From NCBI RefSeq assembly GCF_000513115.1, contig NZ_BAUU01000008.1, positions 1-64,000 on the forward strand: DNA of 64,000 bases, written 5' to 3'. The translations under genes and the position numbers were made by a program. This stretch comes from Halalkalibacter hemicellulosilyticusJCM 9152. Its GTDB lineage: Bacteria; Bacillota; Bacilli; Bacillales; Bacillaceae_D. Positions 36,237 to 44,571 of the stretch are shown piece by piece. Each line of letters opens with the position of its first letter. Within the stretch, counting starts at the first letter, position 1. The notes below the pieces were generated by a model. It made no database searches, was not told the DNA's origin, and was given only the letters and a program-made list of their open reading frames with translations.

Positions 36237-37415
36237 ATGATTTCTTTAGAGGATCGGCTATTTCTTCTATCCAAAGCCTATGCAATCATCTCTAAATATT
36301 TTGCTCATTGGGAGGATGGGCGGATCACCGAAGATCAATTAGATGATACGTATCAGCACTATTTATCGAAGACTGTACATATGAAGGATAGCTCTGAATT
36401 TATGAAACTTATGTTAGAGTTTTTAGCGTTATTTAATAATAAACATACTGTATATTTTGATCGTTCATTAGCCCCTGCTATTTGTTGGGAGAGGCTTGAA
36501 GAAGCGATGCCGTTAGGGTTTTCAATGAAGTTAATTAATGATGATTGGATCGTCGTTGATAGTGTAGTAAAAGAAATTCGTCCAGGAGATATAGTGATGA
36601 AGGTGAATGATGAGACAATTAAAAGTTGGATTGAGACGCTTAAAGGATATTTTCCAGAATTGAATGCCTCATCACAAGTCGCTCGTGCGCAATTGTTTTG
36701 GACGTTATTATATCCAAGAGACGAATATTTGATTGAATTAGTGGATCAATTCGGACAAGTGAAACGTGTAAGAGTGGATCCAAAAGAAGGCTATAGAAAG
36801 CAAAGTGAACCGATATCACAATGGTTAACAAAAGGTGAAATGGCCTATTTGAAGATTCCTTCATTTGCAAAGCAAAGCTATGAAGCACAAGTGTTAGACG
36901 AATTAAGCGAGTTTTGTCATGCAAAAGCGATTATAATGGATCTTCGCGGTAATCAAGGAGGAAGTACACCAGCTAAGTTAGTTGAGAAATTAATGAACCA
37001 AAAATGGAGGTGGTGGTCGATCGAGACGACATTGCCTATTCCAGATAATGTTGATTTAGCATGCTATTATGAACCAGCTCGTCATGCTTACGATGGAGAT
37101 GTGATCTTTTTAGTTGATGGTGAAACGGCTTCTGCTGCGGAGGATTTGATCGTTCCATTCAAAGATAATCATCGAGCGATGATCATCGGTGAGACAACGG
37201 CAGGGTCAACAGGACAACCTTATCATTATGAGACGGAACGTTATTTTCTTTGTGTCGGTGCTATGAGAGCACGGATGCCTAACGGCGATCCATTTGAGGG
37301 GATAGGGATTGAACCTGATATTAAGGTGCAGCTTACGAGAGAAGATTTATATGAACAGCGGGACACTTGTCTAGCAACAGCGATTCACTATCATAAGCAG
37401 CTAACCAATAGCTAG
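36237..37415 (+). CDS. S41-family peptidase
   Basis: 392 residues without signal peptide. A central PDZ-like stretch (DSVVKEIRPGDIVMKVNDETIKSW, about 100-125) is followed by the S41 core: LRGNQGGSTPAKLVEKLM, then FLVDGETASAAEDLIVPF with the expected nucleophile Ser in TAS-AAE, and GETTAGSTGQPY. The Lys of the C-terminal-processing-protease dyad is not seen, so it is closer to the tricorn/S41B group. It probably acts in the cytosol or on imported peptides. The ATG at 37237 minus 1000 (36237) has AAAGGGGTG upstream; GTG codons at 36225 and 36228 are in frame but inside the ribosome site. Confidence 0.8.
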   Translation: MISLEDRLFLLSKAYAIISKYFAHWEDGRITEDQLDDTYQHYLSKTVHMKDSSEFMKLMLEFLALFNNKHTVYFDRSLAPAICWERLEEAMPLGFSMKLINDDWIVVDSVVKEIRPGDIVMKVNDETIKSWIETLKGYFPELNASSQVARAQLFWTLLYPRDEYLIELVDQFGQVKRVRVDPKEGYRKQSEPISQWLTKGEMAYLKIPSFAKQSYEAQVLDELSEFCHAKAIIMDLRGNQGGSTPAKLVEKLMNQKWRWWSIETTLPIPDNVDLACYYEPARHAYDGDVIFLVDGETASAAEDLIVPFKDNHRAMIIGETTAGSTGQPYHYETERYFLCVGAMRARMPNGDPFEGIGIEPDIKVQLTREDLYEQRDTCLATAIHYHKQLTNS

Positions 37416-37427
37416 AAAGGACATAGT

Positions 37428-38303
37428 ATGGCTCAAGAAATGTTTTTAGATCCCCCGATGCCGGAGAGGCCACTGAAAAAGTTGCTTTTCCCTTTTTCAG
37501 TGGCCTTTAAATAATGCGCGTAGCCGTTGCCCGATTTTGAAAGCCTTGCTATGAGTGGGTTTCTCATAGCAAGGCGCGCGACGAGCGGAGCCATTACTCT
37601 TCTTTGAGTTACTAGAAAGGACTTTTTCAGTGCTCTCGATGCCGGATGGAGTATTACATTGCAAAGCTGACGATTCAAGACAATGATCAATTATTGGATG
37701 TCGATTGTAATACAGGTGATACTGAAAAGTTAATCGTGGATCAGTATCCAAAGATTCATAGCATCATCGGTCTCGATTATGAAGAGCAACGAATTAATCG
37801 AGCCAAGCAAAGGTGGGAGCAGGATGAGAAGAAGGTGGCCTTTGTTCAAGGAGATGCTGCTGATCTTCCATTTGAAGATAATAGGTTTGACAAAGTGATT
37901 TGTGCAGAAACGTTAGAGTGGGTAAAGGAGCCATTGCGGGCCATTCAAGAGATAAGAAGAGTGCTTAAACCTAATGGAATCGCACTGATTCAGCATACAG
38001 GTTGGGACCAAACGGTGTATACAACAAAAAGACCCCCGAAAAACGAGAGAGGTCATTCAAGCATTTGCCGATGCAGGTACTGATGGAATCATTGGTAGGA
38101 AGTTATTCGGATTATGTCAGCAAGCAAATTTTCAAAAAGTCACTCCCGCTGTCTATGTAATGATCAATACATGTACCGTTTAGCCCATATGATGAGAGAT
38201 TGGCTCTTAAAAAAAAGAGAGATTCATTGAGAAGGAAATAGAGGATTGGTTGTCCGAGTTGGATGAGCTTTCTAAAGTGGATCAATTTTTTCTTCTCGAT
38301 TAA
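37428..38303 (+). pseudogene. SAM-dependent methyltransferase pseudogene with inserted element
   Basis: The ATG at 37428 starts MAQEMFLDPPMP and is then broken by a 171-bp miniature element. Methyltransferase sequence resumes after it: LLDVDCNTGDTEKL, IIGLDYEEQRI, VQGDAADLPFEDNRFDKVICAETLEWV and VLKPNGIALIQHTGW, as in UbiE-like enzymes. The frame then breaks at about 38035, next to a run of five Cs, and continues in another frame as REVIQAFADAGTDGIIG to TAG at 38180. A last piece, DWLLKKE and EIEDWLSELDEL, lies in a third frame and ends at 38303. The first piece and the body are also out of frame with each other after the element is removed. This gene is dead. Confidence 0.8.
37466..37636 (-). 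mobile_element. Miniature inverted-repeat element, copy B (171 bp)
   Basis: Flanked by the perfect 10-bp direct repeat CGATGCCGGA at 37456-37465 and 37637-37646. The ends are GAGGCCACTGAAAAAG and CTTTTTCAGTGCTCT. The left end forms a hairpin of GGCCACTGAAAAAG with CTTTTTCAGTGGCC. In the middle is a perfect 13-bp hairpin, GCCTTGCTATGAG-TGGGTTT-CTCATAGCAAGGC (37543-37575), next to CGAGCGGAGCCATTACTC. It is the most complete copy in the window and sits inside a methyltransferase pseudogene. No coding capacity for a transposase. Confidence 0.85.
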
Positions 38304-38338
38304 TCGCTATATGTGTATTTGTACGAAATAAGGCATTT

Positions 38339-38387
38339 TAAGAGGAGTGCCCAAGGTGAATAACATACCTTTTAGGGCACCTCCTTA
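38339..38387 (-). terminator. Long hairpin at the end of the DsbA-like gene
   Basis: On the minus strand AAGGAGGTGCCCTAAAAGGT pairs with ACCTTGGGCACTCCTCTT, then TTAAAATG. It overlaps the stop codon region of the DsbA-like gene. Confidence 0.7.
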
Positions 38388-39077
38388 AACACTACACCCA
38401 TCATTGTTGCATGTACCTTCTCCGTCCATTTGCTTTTGTGACAATGGTTGATCTTGTTCAAGTATTTGTTTTATTGATTGGACGAAGGTGTCTGTTGGTT
38501 GTGCCCCTGTAATCGCATATTTTTGATTGATGAGGAAAAAAGGCACGCTACGAATACCATATTCTGTTGCTTGCTGCTCATCTTTGCGAACAAGCTCAGT
38601 CATTTCTTCGCTTTCGAGTAACGCAGAAACGGCTTCTTGATCTAGTCCAACTTCAGTAGCAAGCTGAATAAGGGTCGAATGATTACCAATATGCTTGCCT
38701 TCAGAAAAGTGAGCGTGCAATATTCGTTCGGTCACCTCTTGCATTAGACCCTTATTGTAAGCGTATAGCGCGAGACGATGCGCATCAAATGTATTCGTGA
38801 CAACCATTTGATCAAAGTTGAAATCTAACCCTACCTCAGCAGCCATTTTCTTCACATTTTCGGTATTAGCTCTTGCCTCTGCTAGACTCATTCCATATTT
38901 TTTTGCGAGCATTTCATATATCGTTTCCTTTGATTGACCGTCAGCGTCAGGGTCTAATTCAAAGCTACGATAAACAACTTCAATCGGCTCTTCGATTTGT
39001 TTCAAGGCTTCCTCTAGGCGTCGTTTACCAATATAACAAAAGGGACAAGCGAAATCTGTCCACATTTCAATAATCAT
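38385..39077 (-). CDS. DsbA-family oxidoreductase (FrnE-like)
   Basis: A 230-residue cytoplasmic thioredoxin-fold protein: active site CPFC in MWTDFACPFCYIGKRRLEEAL, then the helical insert, and the cis-Pro loop RSVPFFLINQKYAITGAQPT. FrnE-like proteins are disulphide isomerases or are linked to polyketide and stress functions; the substrate is unknown. The C-terminus CNNDGCSV has two further cysteines. The start at 39077 follows AAAGGAGG; the frame is open upstream to 39140, but those 21 residues are unlike the family. Confidence 0.9.
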   Translation of the reverse strand: MIIEMWTDFACPFCYIGKRRLEEALKQIEEPIEVVYRSFELDPDADGQSKETIYEMLAKKYGMSLAEARANTENVKKMAAEVGLDFNFDQMVVTNTFDAHRLALYAYNKGLMQEVTERILHAHFSEGKHIGNHSTLIQLATEVGLDQEAVSALLESEEMTELVRKDEQQATEYGIRSVPFFLINQKYAITGAQPTDTFVQSIKQILEQDQPLSQKQMDGEGTCNNDGCSV

Positions 39078-39249
39078 GTTCCATCCTCCTTTTGTAAACG
39101 GGTTACTATTAGTATACAGAGCGTATCTTCTTGAGTCCAAAATATTGATTGGAGGACACGATTACGTGATGATTGTTAGTATGATTAAAGTATTGTACAA
39201 CCAAACGACAAATGTGCATCATAGAATGACAAGTGTATAGAACTCCTTC

Positions 39250-39291
39250 AAAGTCTAATTTCTCAATTTTTATGCTGAGAAATTAGACTTT
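39250..39291. terminator. Perfect 16-bp hairpin between DUF3231 and DsbA-like genes
   Basis: AAAGTCTAATTTCTCA and TGAGAAATTAGACTTT pair without mismatch around a 10-base loop. It probably ends the DUF3231 transcript, although no T-run follows on that strand. The rest of 39078-39379 holds no gene. Confidence 0.6.
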
Positions 39292-39379
39292 GAGATATTA
39301 GAATTTTTTTAACGTTGTAAATCCGCATATTCTAACGCTATCCCTTTATCAAGTAGGTAGCACGATAGAAATTTTAGCT

Positions 39380-39928
39380 TTATTGTTGTTGAGAACCAGG
39401 TGGGACGTAAAATGGTGGCACTTTAATCCATCCGCGTTTGCGCATTAAATGTTTTAATCTATTCGCGAAAGCCAATTTCTCTGCTTGAAACTGAATAAAC
39501 AATAAACCTACATCTGTACGAATTGATTCTGATGCAGCACCAGCAGCACGCATAATTAAGCTAACAATTTTTAAAGATAATTCGTTTGCAATTACATTAT
39601 CCGTTAATTTAACACCGAGAGGAATACTGTTAGGGTCTGATATTGGCATATCTTCAGGGGCAGGAGGTAATGTAATTCCTTCCTTAATCATAAAATCATG
39701 CAGGCGTTTCCTTTGACTCGTTCCTAGTTTCAAATCTTCTTCAAGTATTGCTTTTAGTTCATTATCCGTCGTGGTATTTATACCTGCTTGAACAGCAACT
39801 TTGGCTAATTCAAGGCCTGCTAAGTAAATCCAGCATGCCATCACTTCTCCGACATGAAGAGGTTGATCTTCATCTTGAACTGCCGTGGATTTCATTGAAT
39901 CCAAAAATGTTTCCAATACATTTAACAT
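39380..39928 (-). CDS. DUF3231 family protein
   Basis: 182 residues, one DUF3231 unit, mostly helical and ferritin-like in appearance (MACWIYLAGLELAKVAVQAGINTTTDNELKAILEEDL, then LMRKRGWIKVPPFYVPPG at the end). The family is largely confined to Bacillales, often with two units in tandem in spore-formers; this is a single-unit version. Function unknown. The ribosome site AGGAGGATACTTAC is good. Transcribed alone. Confidence 0.85.
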   Translation of the reverse strand: MLNVLETFLDSMKSTAVQDEDQPLHVGEVMACWIYLAGLELAKVAVQAGINTTTDNELKAILEEDLKLGTSQRKRLHDFMIKEGITLPPAPEDMPISDPNSIPLGVKLTDNVIANELSLKIVSLIMRAAGAASESIRTDVGLLFIQFQAEKLAFANRLKHLMRKRGWIKVPPFYVPPGSQQQ

Positions 39929-40164
39929 GTAAGTATCCTCCTGATTTTATAGTTTAATCATTTATATTATTTGTGTCATACGATTTTATTATTCAGAACA
40001 GACGGATCGGCGGCAAATGATGGATCGAATTACGGCATATTAAAATAGCTAGGTTGGATTCATTTTCCTTATTGCATTCTTGTAGCTGTATTCATTAGTA
40101 AAGCAATCGAGAAGAAATACGCTATTATTTTTTCATATAAACTACTGATAAGGAGGTTATAAAA

Positions 40165-40773
40165 ATGAGTAAAGTTATTCTAAATATTTCGATGTCTCTT
40201 GATGGATTTATAGCAGGAACGAATGATAGTCAAAAACAACCTTTAGGAGATCAAGGCGAAATTTTGCAAAGATGGCTGTTTTCTGGAGATACAACGAGTC
40301 AAACCAATGACTTTTTTAAGCTTTCAACGATTGACAAAAACATTTTTGATTGGGCTGCTGAAAAAACCGGTGCAATGATTGTTGGGAGAAGGACTTATGA
40401 TATTGTGAACGGTTGGGGAGGAAGTCATCCTTTAAAACATATTCCTGTATTTGTCCTAACTCACAATGTCCCAGATAGACCACCTAAAGGTACTTCACCT
40501 TTTACGTTTGTTACAGATGGAGTGGAACAGGCAGTTCAGCAAGCGAAGGAAGTAGCTGGTTCCAAGGATGTGAGTGTTGGTACAGCTAGTGTCGCTCAGC
40601 AGTGCATTCAGTTAGGTCTTCTCGATGGATTAGATCTACATATTGCTCCGGTATTGCTCAGTAAGGGAATACGTTTGTTTGATCACATTGGACAGGAGCG
40701 GGTGATGTTGAAATCGACTGAGGTCGTTGAAGGAACGGGTGTGATACATGTAAAATATGATGTGATTAAATGA
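40165..40773 (+). CDS. RibD C-terminal/dihydrofolate reductase-like protein
   Basis: A 202-residue protein of the RibD C-terminal (DHFR-like) fold: VILNISMSLDGFIAG, GAMIVGRRTYDIVNGWGG, VFVLTHNVPDRPP, then LDGLDLHIAPVLLSKGIRLFDHIG. Similar bacillus proteins (YwjB, YyaP) are NADPH-dependent reductases of unknown substrate. ATG after AGGAGG. Single gene. Confidence 0.88.
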   Translation: MSKVILNISMSLDGFIAGTNDSQKQPLGDQGEILQRWLFSGDTTSQTNDFFKLSTIDKNIFDWAAEKTGAMIVGRRTYDIVNGWGGSHPLKHIPVFVLTHNVPDRPPKGTSPFTFVTDGVEQAVQQAKEVAGSKDVSVGTASVAQQCIQLGLLDGLDLHIAPVLLSKGIRLFDHIGQERVMLKSTEVVEGTGVIHVKYDVIK

Positions 40774-40833
40774 TTAGTTTCAAACAATCGCACCAAGAGG
40801 CTGGTCGTTCTTACGTCACTTTCACTATGAAAA

Positions 40834-40869
40834 TAGTAGTACAAATCCTGGCCGGGGTCTGTACTACTA
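40834..40869. other. Strong hairpin with an inner stem
   Basis: TAGTAGTACA and TGTACTACTA pair perfectly, and ATCC with GGGT inside extends the stem. It lies 60 bases past the DHFR-like gene, with no T-run directly after it. It could be its terminator or a binding site. Confidence 0.5.
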
Positions 40870-40989
40870 ATCTTAATGTTTTTATTACGGGATAATAGTG
40901 TATAAGGGTTCATAAAAAGCCGATGCGCGTTTTCTATGAAAATGAAATCAAGTGAAAGTCTTGGAGAAGAATTTGCACGAAGCATATAA

Positions 40990-42024
40990 CTATATCGCTA
41001 CAGATTGATGCATCGATTCTTTCCATAATTGAAATTGATTAAAGGCGCGGCCACTGTCAATGGCATAATTCGCTTCATAAATGCCTTCTTCAATTGAAGG
41101 TGTTTTGCCACTAATCCACAAGCGAACGCCAGCGTTTAAAATAACAGTATGATAAAAGGCGAGATCTGCAGTTCCTTTTAGTACGGAAAGAGAGACGTCC
41201 ATTTGGCGTTTGGCTGTCCATTTCATCTCAGGATAAGTAGCGCTTAATTCATATAAATGTGGATCAATAACATTCCACTCTTCATAGATTTCATTAAAAA
41301 CATACACTCTAGATCGTCGGTCAATCGGTAAATCTTCTGAGCCTTCCATTCCTTGAACGATCATTCCTCGTTTTACACCAGATTTCTTTAATACTTCGGT
41401 CATCTTATTCATGATCGTTCCATGATAAATTCCAATTGCCATATAGGGGGATTCTGAAAAACGAAGGAGCTTTTCGATAGTATTTAGCATTGTTCTCATT
41501 CCTAATTGTTGACGAATGGGACGCAATCGTTGTAAAGGTGGACACCATTGTTCGGTTGGGAGGATGAAGACCCCGCTTTTTTTGGCTGCATGAATGATTG
41601 TTTTCTGCTCTTTATGATCAAGTGAAATGTGAATGGTCTGAAGCATGTCATATAACGTGATCCCTTGTTTTGGTGGTAATGTTGGACTACTATGCAAGGT
41701 GACTGGTATACCGAACGAACTTAATACAAATGCTGTAGCGAAAGAGGAGTAGAAGCTACGATTTCGTCCATCATATGGTCCAGAACAGTCTATACTACCT
41801 TCAATTGGATGAATTGTACTAAGTGATCTAAATTGATCAATAAATGCTAGCAGTTCATCAACGGATTCCATTTTCATTCGTTCGGCTGTTAAAAATGCAC
41901 CAATTTGTGCATCGCTTGCTTGCCCAAATACAATCTGTTCAGCAGCTCGCAGCGCTTCTTCTGACGTTAAATCTCTCGCCCCACGCTTTCCACGAGCGAC
42001 TTCTTTAATAAACATATCCATCAT
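40990..42024 (-). CDS. Anthranilate phosphoribosyltransferase-like protein (TrpD2/YbiB type)
   Basis: 344 residues with the helical N-terminal domain of nucleoside phosphorylase class III folds (MFIKEVARGKRGARDLTSEEALRAAEQI) and a barrel-like body. The canonical phosphate loop of TrpD is altered to CSGPYDGRNRSFYSSFATAFVLSSFG, so tryptophan synthesis is unlikely. YbiB-like TrpD2 proteins bind nucleic acid. It overlaps the end of the ANTAR gene by four bases (ATGA type) and is co-transcribed with it, next to a nitrate-type transporter under an ANTAR leader. That suggests a role with nucleic acids or regulation in nitrogen use, but this is inference. Confidence 0.8.
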   Translation of the reverse strand: MMDMFIKEVARGKRGARDLTSEEALRAAEQIVFGQASDAQIGAFLTAERMKMESVDELLAFIDQFRSLSTIHPIEGSIDCSGPYDGRNRSFYSSFATAFVLSSFGIPVTLHSSPTLPPKQGITLYDMLQTIHISLDHKEQKTIIHAAKKSGVFILPTEQWCPPLQRLRPIRQQLGMRTMLNTIEKLLRFSESPYMAIGIYHGTIMNKMTEVLKKSGVKRGMIVQGMEGSEDLPIDRRSRVYVFNEIYEEWNVIDPHLYELSATYPEMKWTAKRQMDVSLSVLKGTADLAFYHTVILNAGVRLWISGKTPSIEEGIYEANYAIDSGRAFNQFQLWKESMHQSVAI

Positions 42025-42629
42025 GTATTCGTCTCCCCTTTGTTAGTCATTAATAGTGGATAGATGCTGGTGATCGAAATGGCGACATCCACCATTCGTT
42101 TTCGTTCAGACATGGCTTGTTTTCGAATGAAGTCATACGCTTCTGGTTCTGATAATTGTTTTACTTCACAAAGTATCGCTTTTGCTTTTTCAATATGCTT
42201 TCGCTCTTCTATTTTCATTCGTAATTGTTCCATTTCTTTTTCAGCTTGAATTCGTTGTAAATACGTATTTGAACAAATATGGAGTGCCCAATGAAGCTCT
42301 TGGTCAGTCATTTGCGATGAAAGCATCATATCAATGTTCGCTTTAATTTGACAGTTTGCCCTGGAGCTTGCGTCCTCGTGATACCACCAAATGAATGGAA
42401 GAGAATGTTTACTAAATTCACTTTTATTAAGGGTATCAATATCCGAAACTGTACTGCAAATAATAACGGCATCGACTCGATAGATGAATAATTCAATTGA
42501 TGAAACATCTGTTATTTTATGAACACGATATCCTAAATCCTGCAATCGGCTCCCTAGATTAGTTGAATCTGATGGACTGTATTGCTTCTTCATTTCAGGA
42601 CTCATATACAATAAAAAGCTATCAAGCAT
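42021..42629 (-). CDS. ANTAR-domain antitermination regulator
   Basis: 202 residues. A divergent receiver-like N-terminal domain (about 1-115) lacks clear phosphorylation residues. A coiled coil follows (EKEMEQLRMKIEERKHIEKAKAILCEV), then the C-terminal ANTAR three-helix domain ending AYDFIRKQAMSERKRMVDVAISI, which keeps the conserved Ala-Lys and Arg residues. ANTAR proteins bind paired hexaloop hairpins in nascent mRNA and prevent terminators, as NasR and EutV do. The divergent leader at 42892-43046 has exactly such a structure before a nitrate-type transporter, its likely target. ATG after GGAAGGAGG. Confidence 0.88.
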   Translation of the reverse strand: MLDSFLLYMSPEMKKQYSPSDSTNLGSRLQDLGYRVHKITDVSSIELFIYRVDAVIICSTVSDIDTLNKSEFSKHSLPFIWWYHEDASSRANCQIKANIDMMLSSQMTDQELHWALHICSNTYLQRIQAEKEMEQLRMKIEERKHIEKAKAILCEVKQLSEPEAYDFIRKQAMSERKRMVDVAISITSIYPLLMTNKGETNT

Positions 42630-42891
42630 ACCATTTGACCTCCTTCCAAGGATAAGGTGAACATCATTTGAACAGCATTCATCTAGTATTAACGTAATAA
42701 AAAAATGATGAAAATGGGCGTAATTCGTTACATTATTTTACAAGGTATTGTATGACTATTTTTTGGTGTCTCTGTTCTATAAACATGTCACACATTTCAT
42801 ACAGGTCGTTGCAAATAAGTGTGTAATGTTTCCTAACAGAAGCGGTTGACGAATCATTTGGCTTTGGTCTAAAGTGTGATTATGCAAGCAC

Positions 42892-42931
42892 CACTCAACG
42901 ATCGAGTGTACTGAACACATTGGCGTGTTCA
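42892..42931 (+). promoter_or_regulatory. ANTAR target RNA (two hexaloop-type hairpins)
   Basis: Hairpin 1: CACTC-AACGATC-GAGTG (42892-42908). Hairpin 2: TGAACAC-ATTGGC-GTGTTCA (42912-42931), only three bases further. Hairpin 2 has a six-base loop with A at position 1 and G at position 4, the known ANTAR recognition rule. Hairpin 1 has A1 and G4 too, with one extra base on the 3' side. The divergent gene encodes an ANTAR protein and a terminator follows, which supports the call. Confidence 0.75.
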
Positions 42932-43007
42932 ATTTAAAATGGAAGTCCAGCGATAGTCTGCACTTTCTATTCATCTATTTTTAAGTAGATGCTCATATTC
43001 GGCAACG

Positions 43008-43046
43008 AAGCCGCAAAGGAATCAAGACTCCTTTGCGGCTTTTTTT
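43008..43046 (+). terminator. Leader terminator of the nitrate-type operon
   Basis: AAGCCGCAAAGGA pairs with TCCTTTGCGGCTT and is followed by TTTTTTT. It is the terminator to be overridden by ANTAR antitermination. A smaller hairpin, CATCTA...TAGATG, lies just before (42972-42991). Confidence 0.9.
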
Positions 43047-43118
43047 ACAGATAAGAAAGTATAAAATTCGAGGGAGAAATGTGAGAGGAACCGAAGAAGC
43101 AAGTGGGATCATTCAATG

Positions 43119-43239
43119 AAGAGCGTTGGCTTCGCTCGTTACACGTTATTCTGAAAGAACTCCACTTTCAGAATAACTGAAATCCGTTGTAACGGCTCCG
43201 AACAACGCAATTAAGAAAAAACGCGATAGCGTTTTTCTT
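43119..43239 (+). repeat. Relic of the miniature element family, copy C
   Basis: AGCGTTGGCTTCGCTCGTT is followed by a perfect 12-bp hairpin TTATTCTGAAAG-AACTCCA-CTTTCAGAATAA (43146-43176), then TAACGGCTCC and ACGCAATTAAG. The order matches the inside of copy B (ATGGCTCCGCTCGT, hairpin with AAACCCA loop, CAACGGCTACGCGCATTATTTAA). The outer inverted ends are not recognisable. It ends in a second terminator hairpin, AAGAAAAAACGC-GATA-GCGTTTTTCTT (43213-43239), lying between the ANTAR terminator and nrtA. Confidence 0.6.
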
Positions 43240-43322
43240 TACAGCATTTAAGTAAAATCATCATGTCGGACTTAAATGAATGTTATCACTACATGTAGAG
43301 TTGAAAGGGTGGAGAAAACAGT

Positions 43323-44566
43323 ATGAAATCAGTGACGCGTAGGGAATTTTTGAAGAAATCAAGTATGGCAGGAGCAGCAGCTTTAATGGTACCAAGTGCT
43401 TTTTTAGCAGCGTGTGGCAGTACGAATAGCGGAGGTAGTAGCAACAGTGATGTCATTAAAATAGGCTTTATTCCATTAACGGACTGTGCTTCAGTCGTCA
43501 TGGCAAAGGAATTAGGATTGTATGAAAAGTACGGAGTGAATGTCGAAGTGACGAAGGAAGCGTCTTGGGCCTCTGTTCGCGATAAGTTATTATCAGGTGA
43601 TTTAGATGCAGCGCATTGTTTGTTTGGGATGCCGTTCTCAGTTTATACCGGGGTTGGTGGAAGTGTTGGTAGTGAATTACCGATTGCGATGATGATAAAT
43701 GCAAATGGACAAGGAATTTCGTTATCGAGTGATTTCTGTCATGTTGGCTTTGGCGATATTAAAGCTGCCAAAACAGCGATTGAACAAGAGATGGCCCAAC
43801 GTGAAGTAACCTTTGCGATGACCTTCCCAGGAGGAACGCACGATCTATGGCTTCGATATTGGTTAGGAGCGGTTGGCATTGATCAATCTCAAGCACAAAT
43901 TATTACTGTGCCACCTCCACAAATGGTTTCCAACATGCAGGTTGGTAATATGGATGGATTCTGTGTTGGTGAACCTTGGAACGGTGTAGCCGTTCGTGAT
44001 GACCTTGGTTTTACACATCTATCTTCACAGGATATTTGGAAAGATCACCCTGAGAAAGCCCTTGTTCTTAACAAGAACTTTAGTGAGAAGACAGATGAAG
44101 TGAAAGCGATCATGAAGGCTATATTAGTAGCCTCTCAATGGTTGGATGATATGAATAATCGTAAGGAAGCGGCAGAGGTGATTGGTCATCAAGCTACGTA
44201 AACGCGCCAGCAGAAGAAATTGAAAATCGTTTACATGGTCGATATAACCTCGGTTGTGGGTTAGGTGAACATATATATGAAGATGACTATATGATTTTTC
44301 ATAAGGATGGGTTTGTCAATGCACCGCGAAAATCACATGCAATGTTCTTTTTGAGCCAATATGTCCGTTTCGGCTATTTAGAGGATCACCCAGATTATGA
44401 AGCAATAGCAGAGAAATTAATTATGACTGATTTATATGAAGAAGTAGCTAGTGAAATGAATATTTCGATTCCTGATGATGATATGCAGCCATTTGAATTA
44501 AAGCTAGATGGAGCTGTTTTTGATCCGAACGATCCAATTCAATCATTAGAACAATATGGAGGGTGA
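43323..44566 (+). pseudogene. nrtA: Nitrate-type ABC substrate-binding protein with Tat signal, frameshifted
   Basis: The product begins with a twin-arginine signal (SVTRREFLKKSS, hydrophobic stretch, then lipobox LAAC), so it is exported folded by Tat and lipid-anchored. The body matches NrtA/CmpA-type binding proteins of nitrate, nitrite or bicarbonate (IKIGFIPLTDCASVVMAKELGLYEKYGVNVEV, MVSNMQVGNMDGFCVGEPWN). At about 44193 one base is missing: the first frame stops after GHQAT, and the next frame continues YVNAPAEEIENRLHGRYNLG to 44566. The total fits one protein of about 415 residues. As read, the last 120 residues are lost. ATG follows AAAGGGTGGAG. Could be an indel error. Confidence 0.85.
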
Positions 44567-44571
44567 TCATA

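Noticed and set aside
37497-37751. 84-codon minus-strand frame crossing the miniature element
   Set aside because: It reads across the element boundary into the methyltransferase remnant; it is open by chance through the element, though its middle matches the element-derived tail at the window start.
40834-40869. Riboswitch or small RNA in the DHFR/TrpD-like gap
   Set aside because: Only one strong hairpin is visible, with no aptamer-like conserved strings and no downstream gene on that strand.
42977-43050. tRNA-like or T-box leader before nrtA
   Set aside because: No T-box string or specifier stem; the terminator plus hexaloop hairpins fit ANTAR control.
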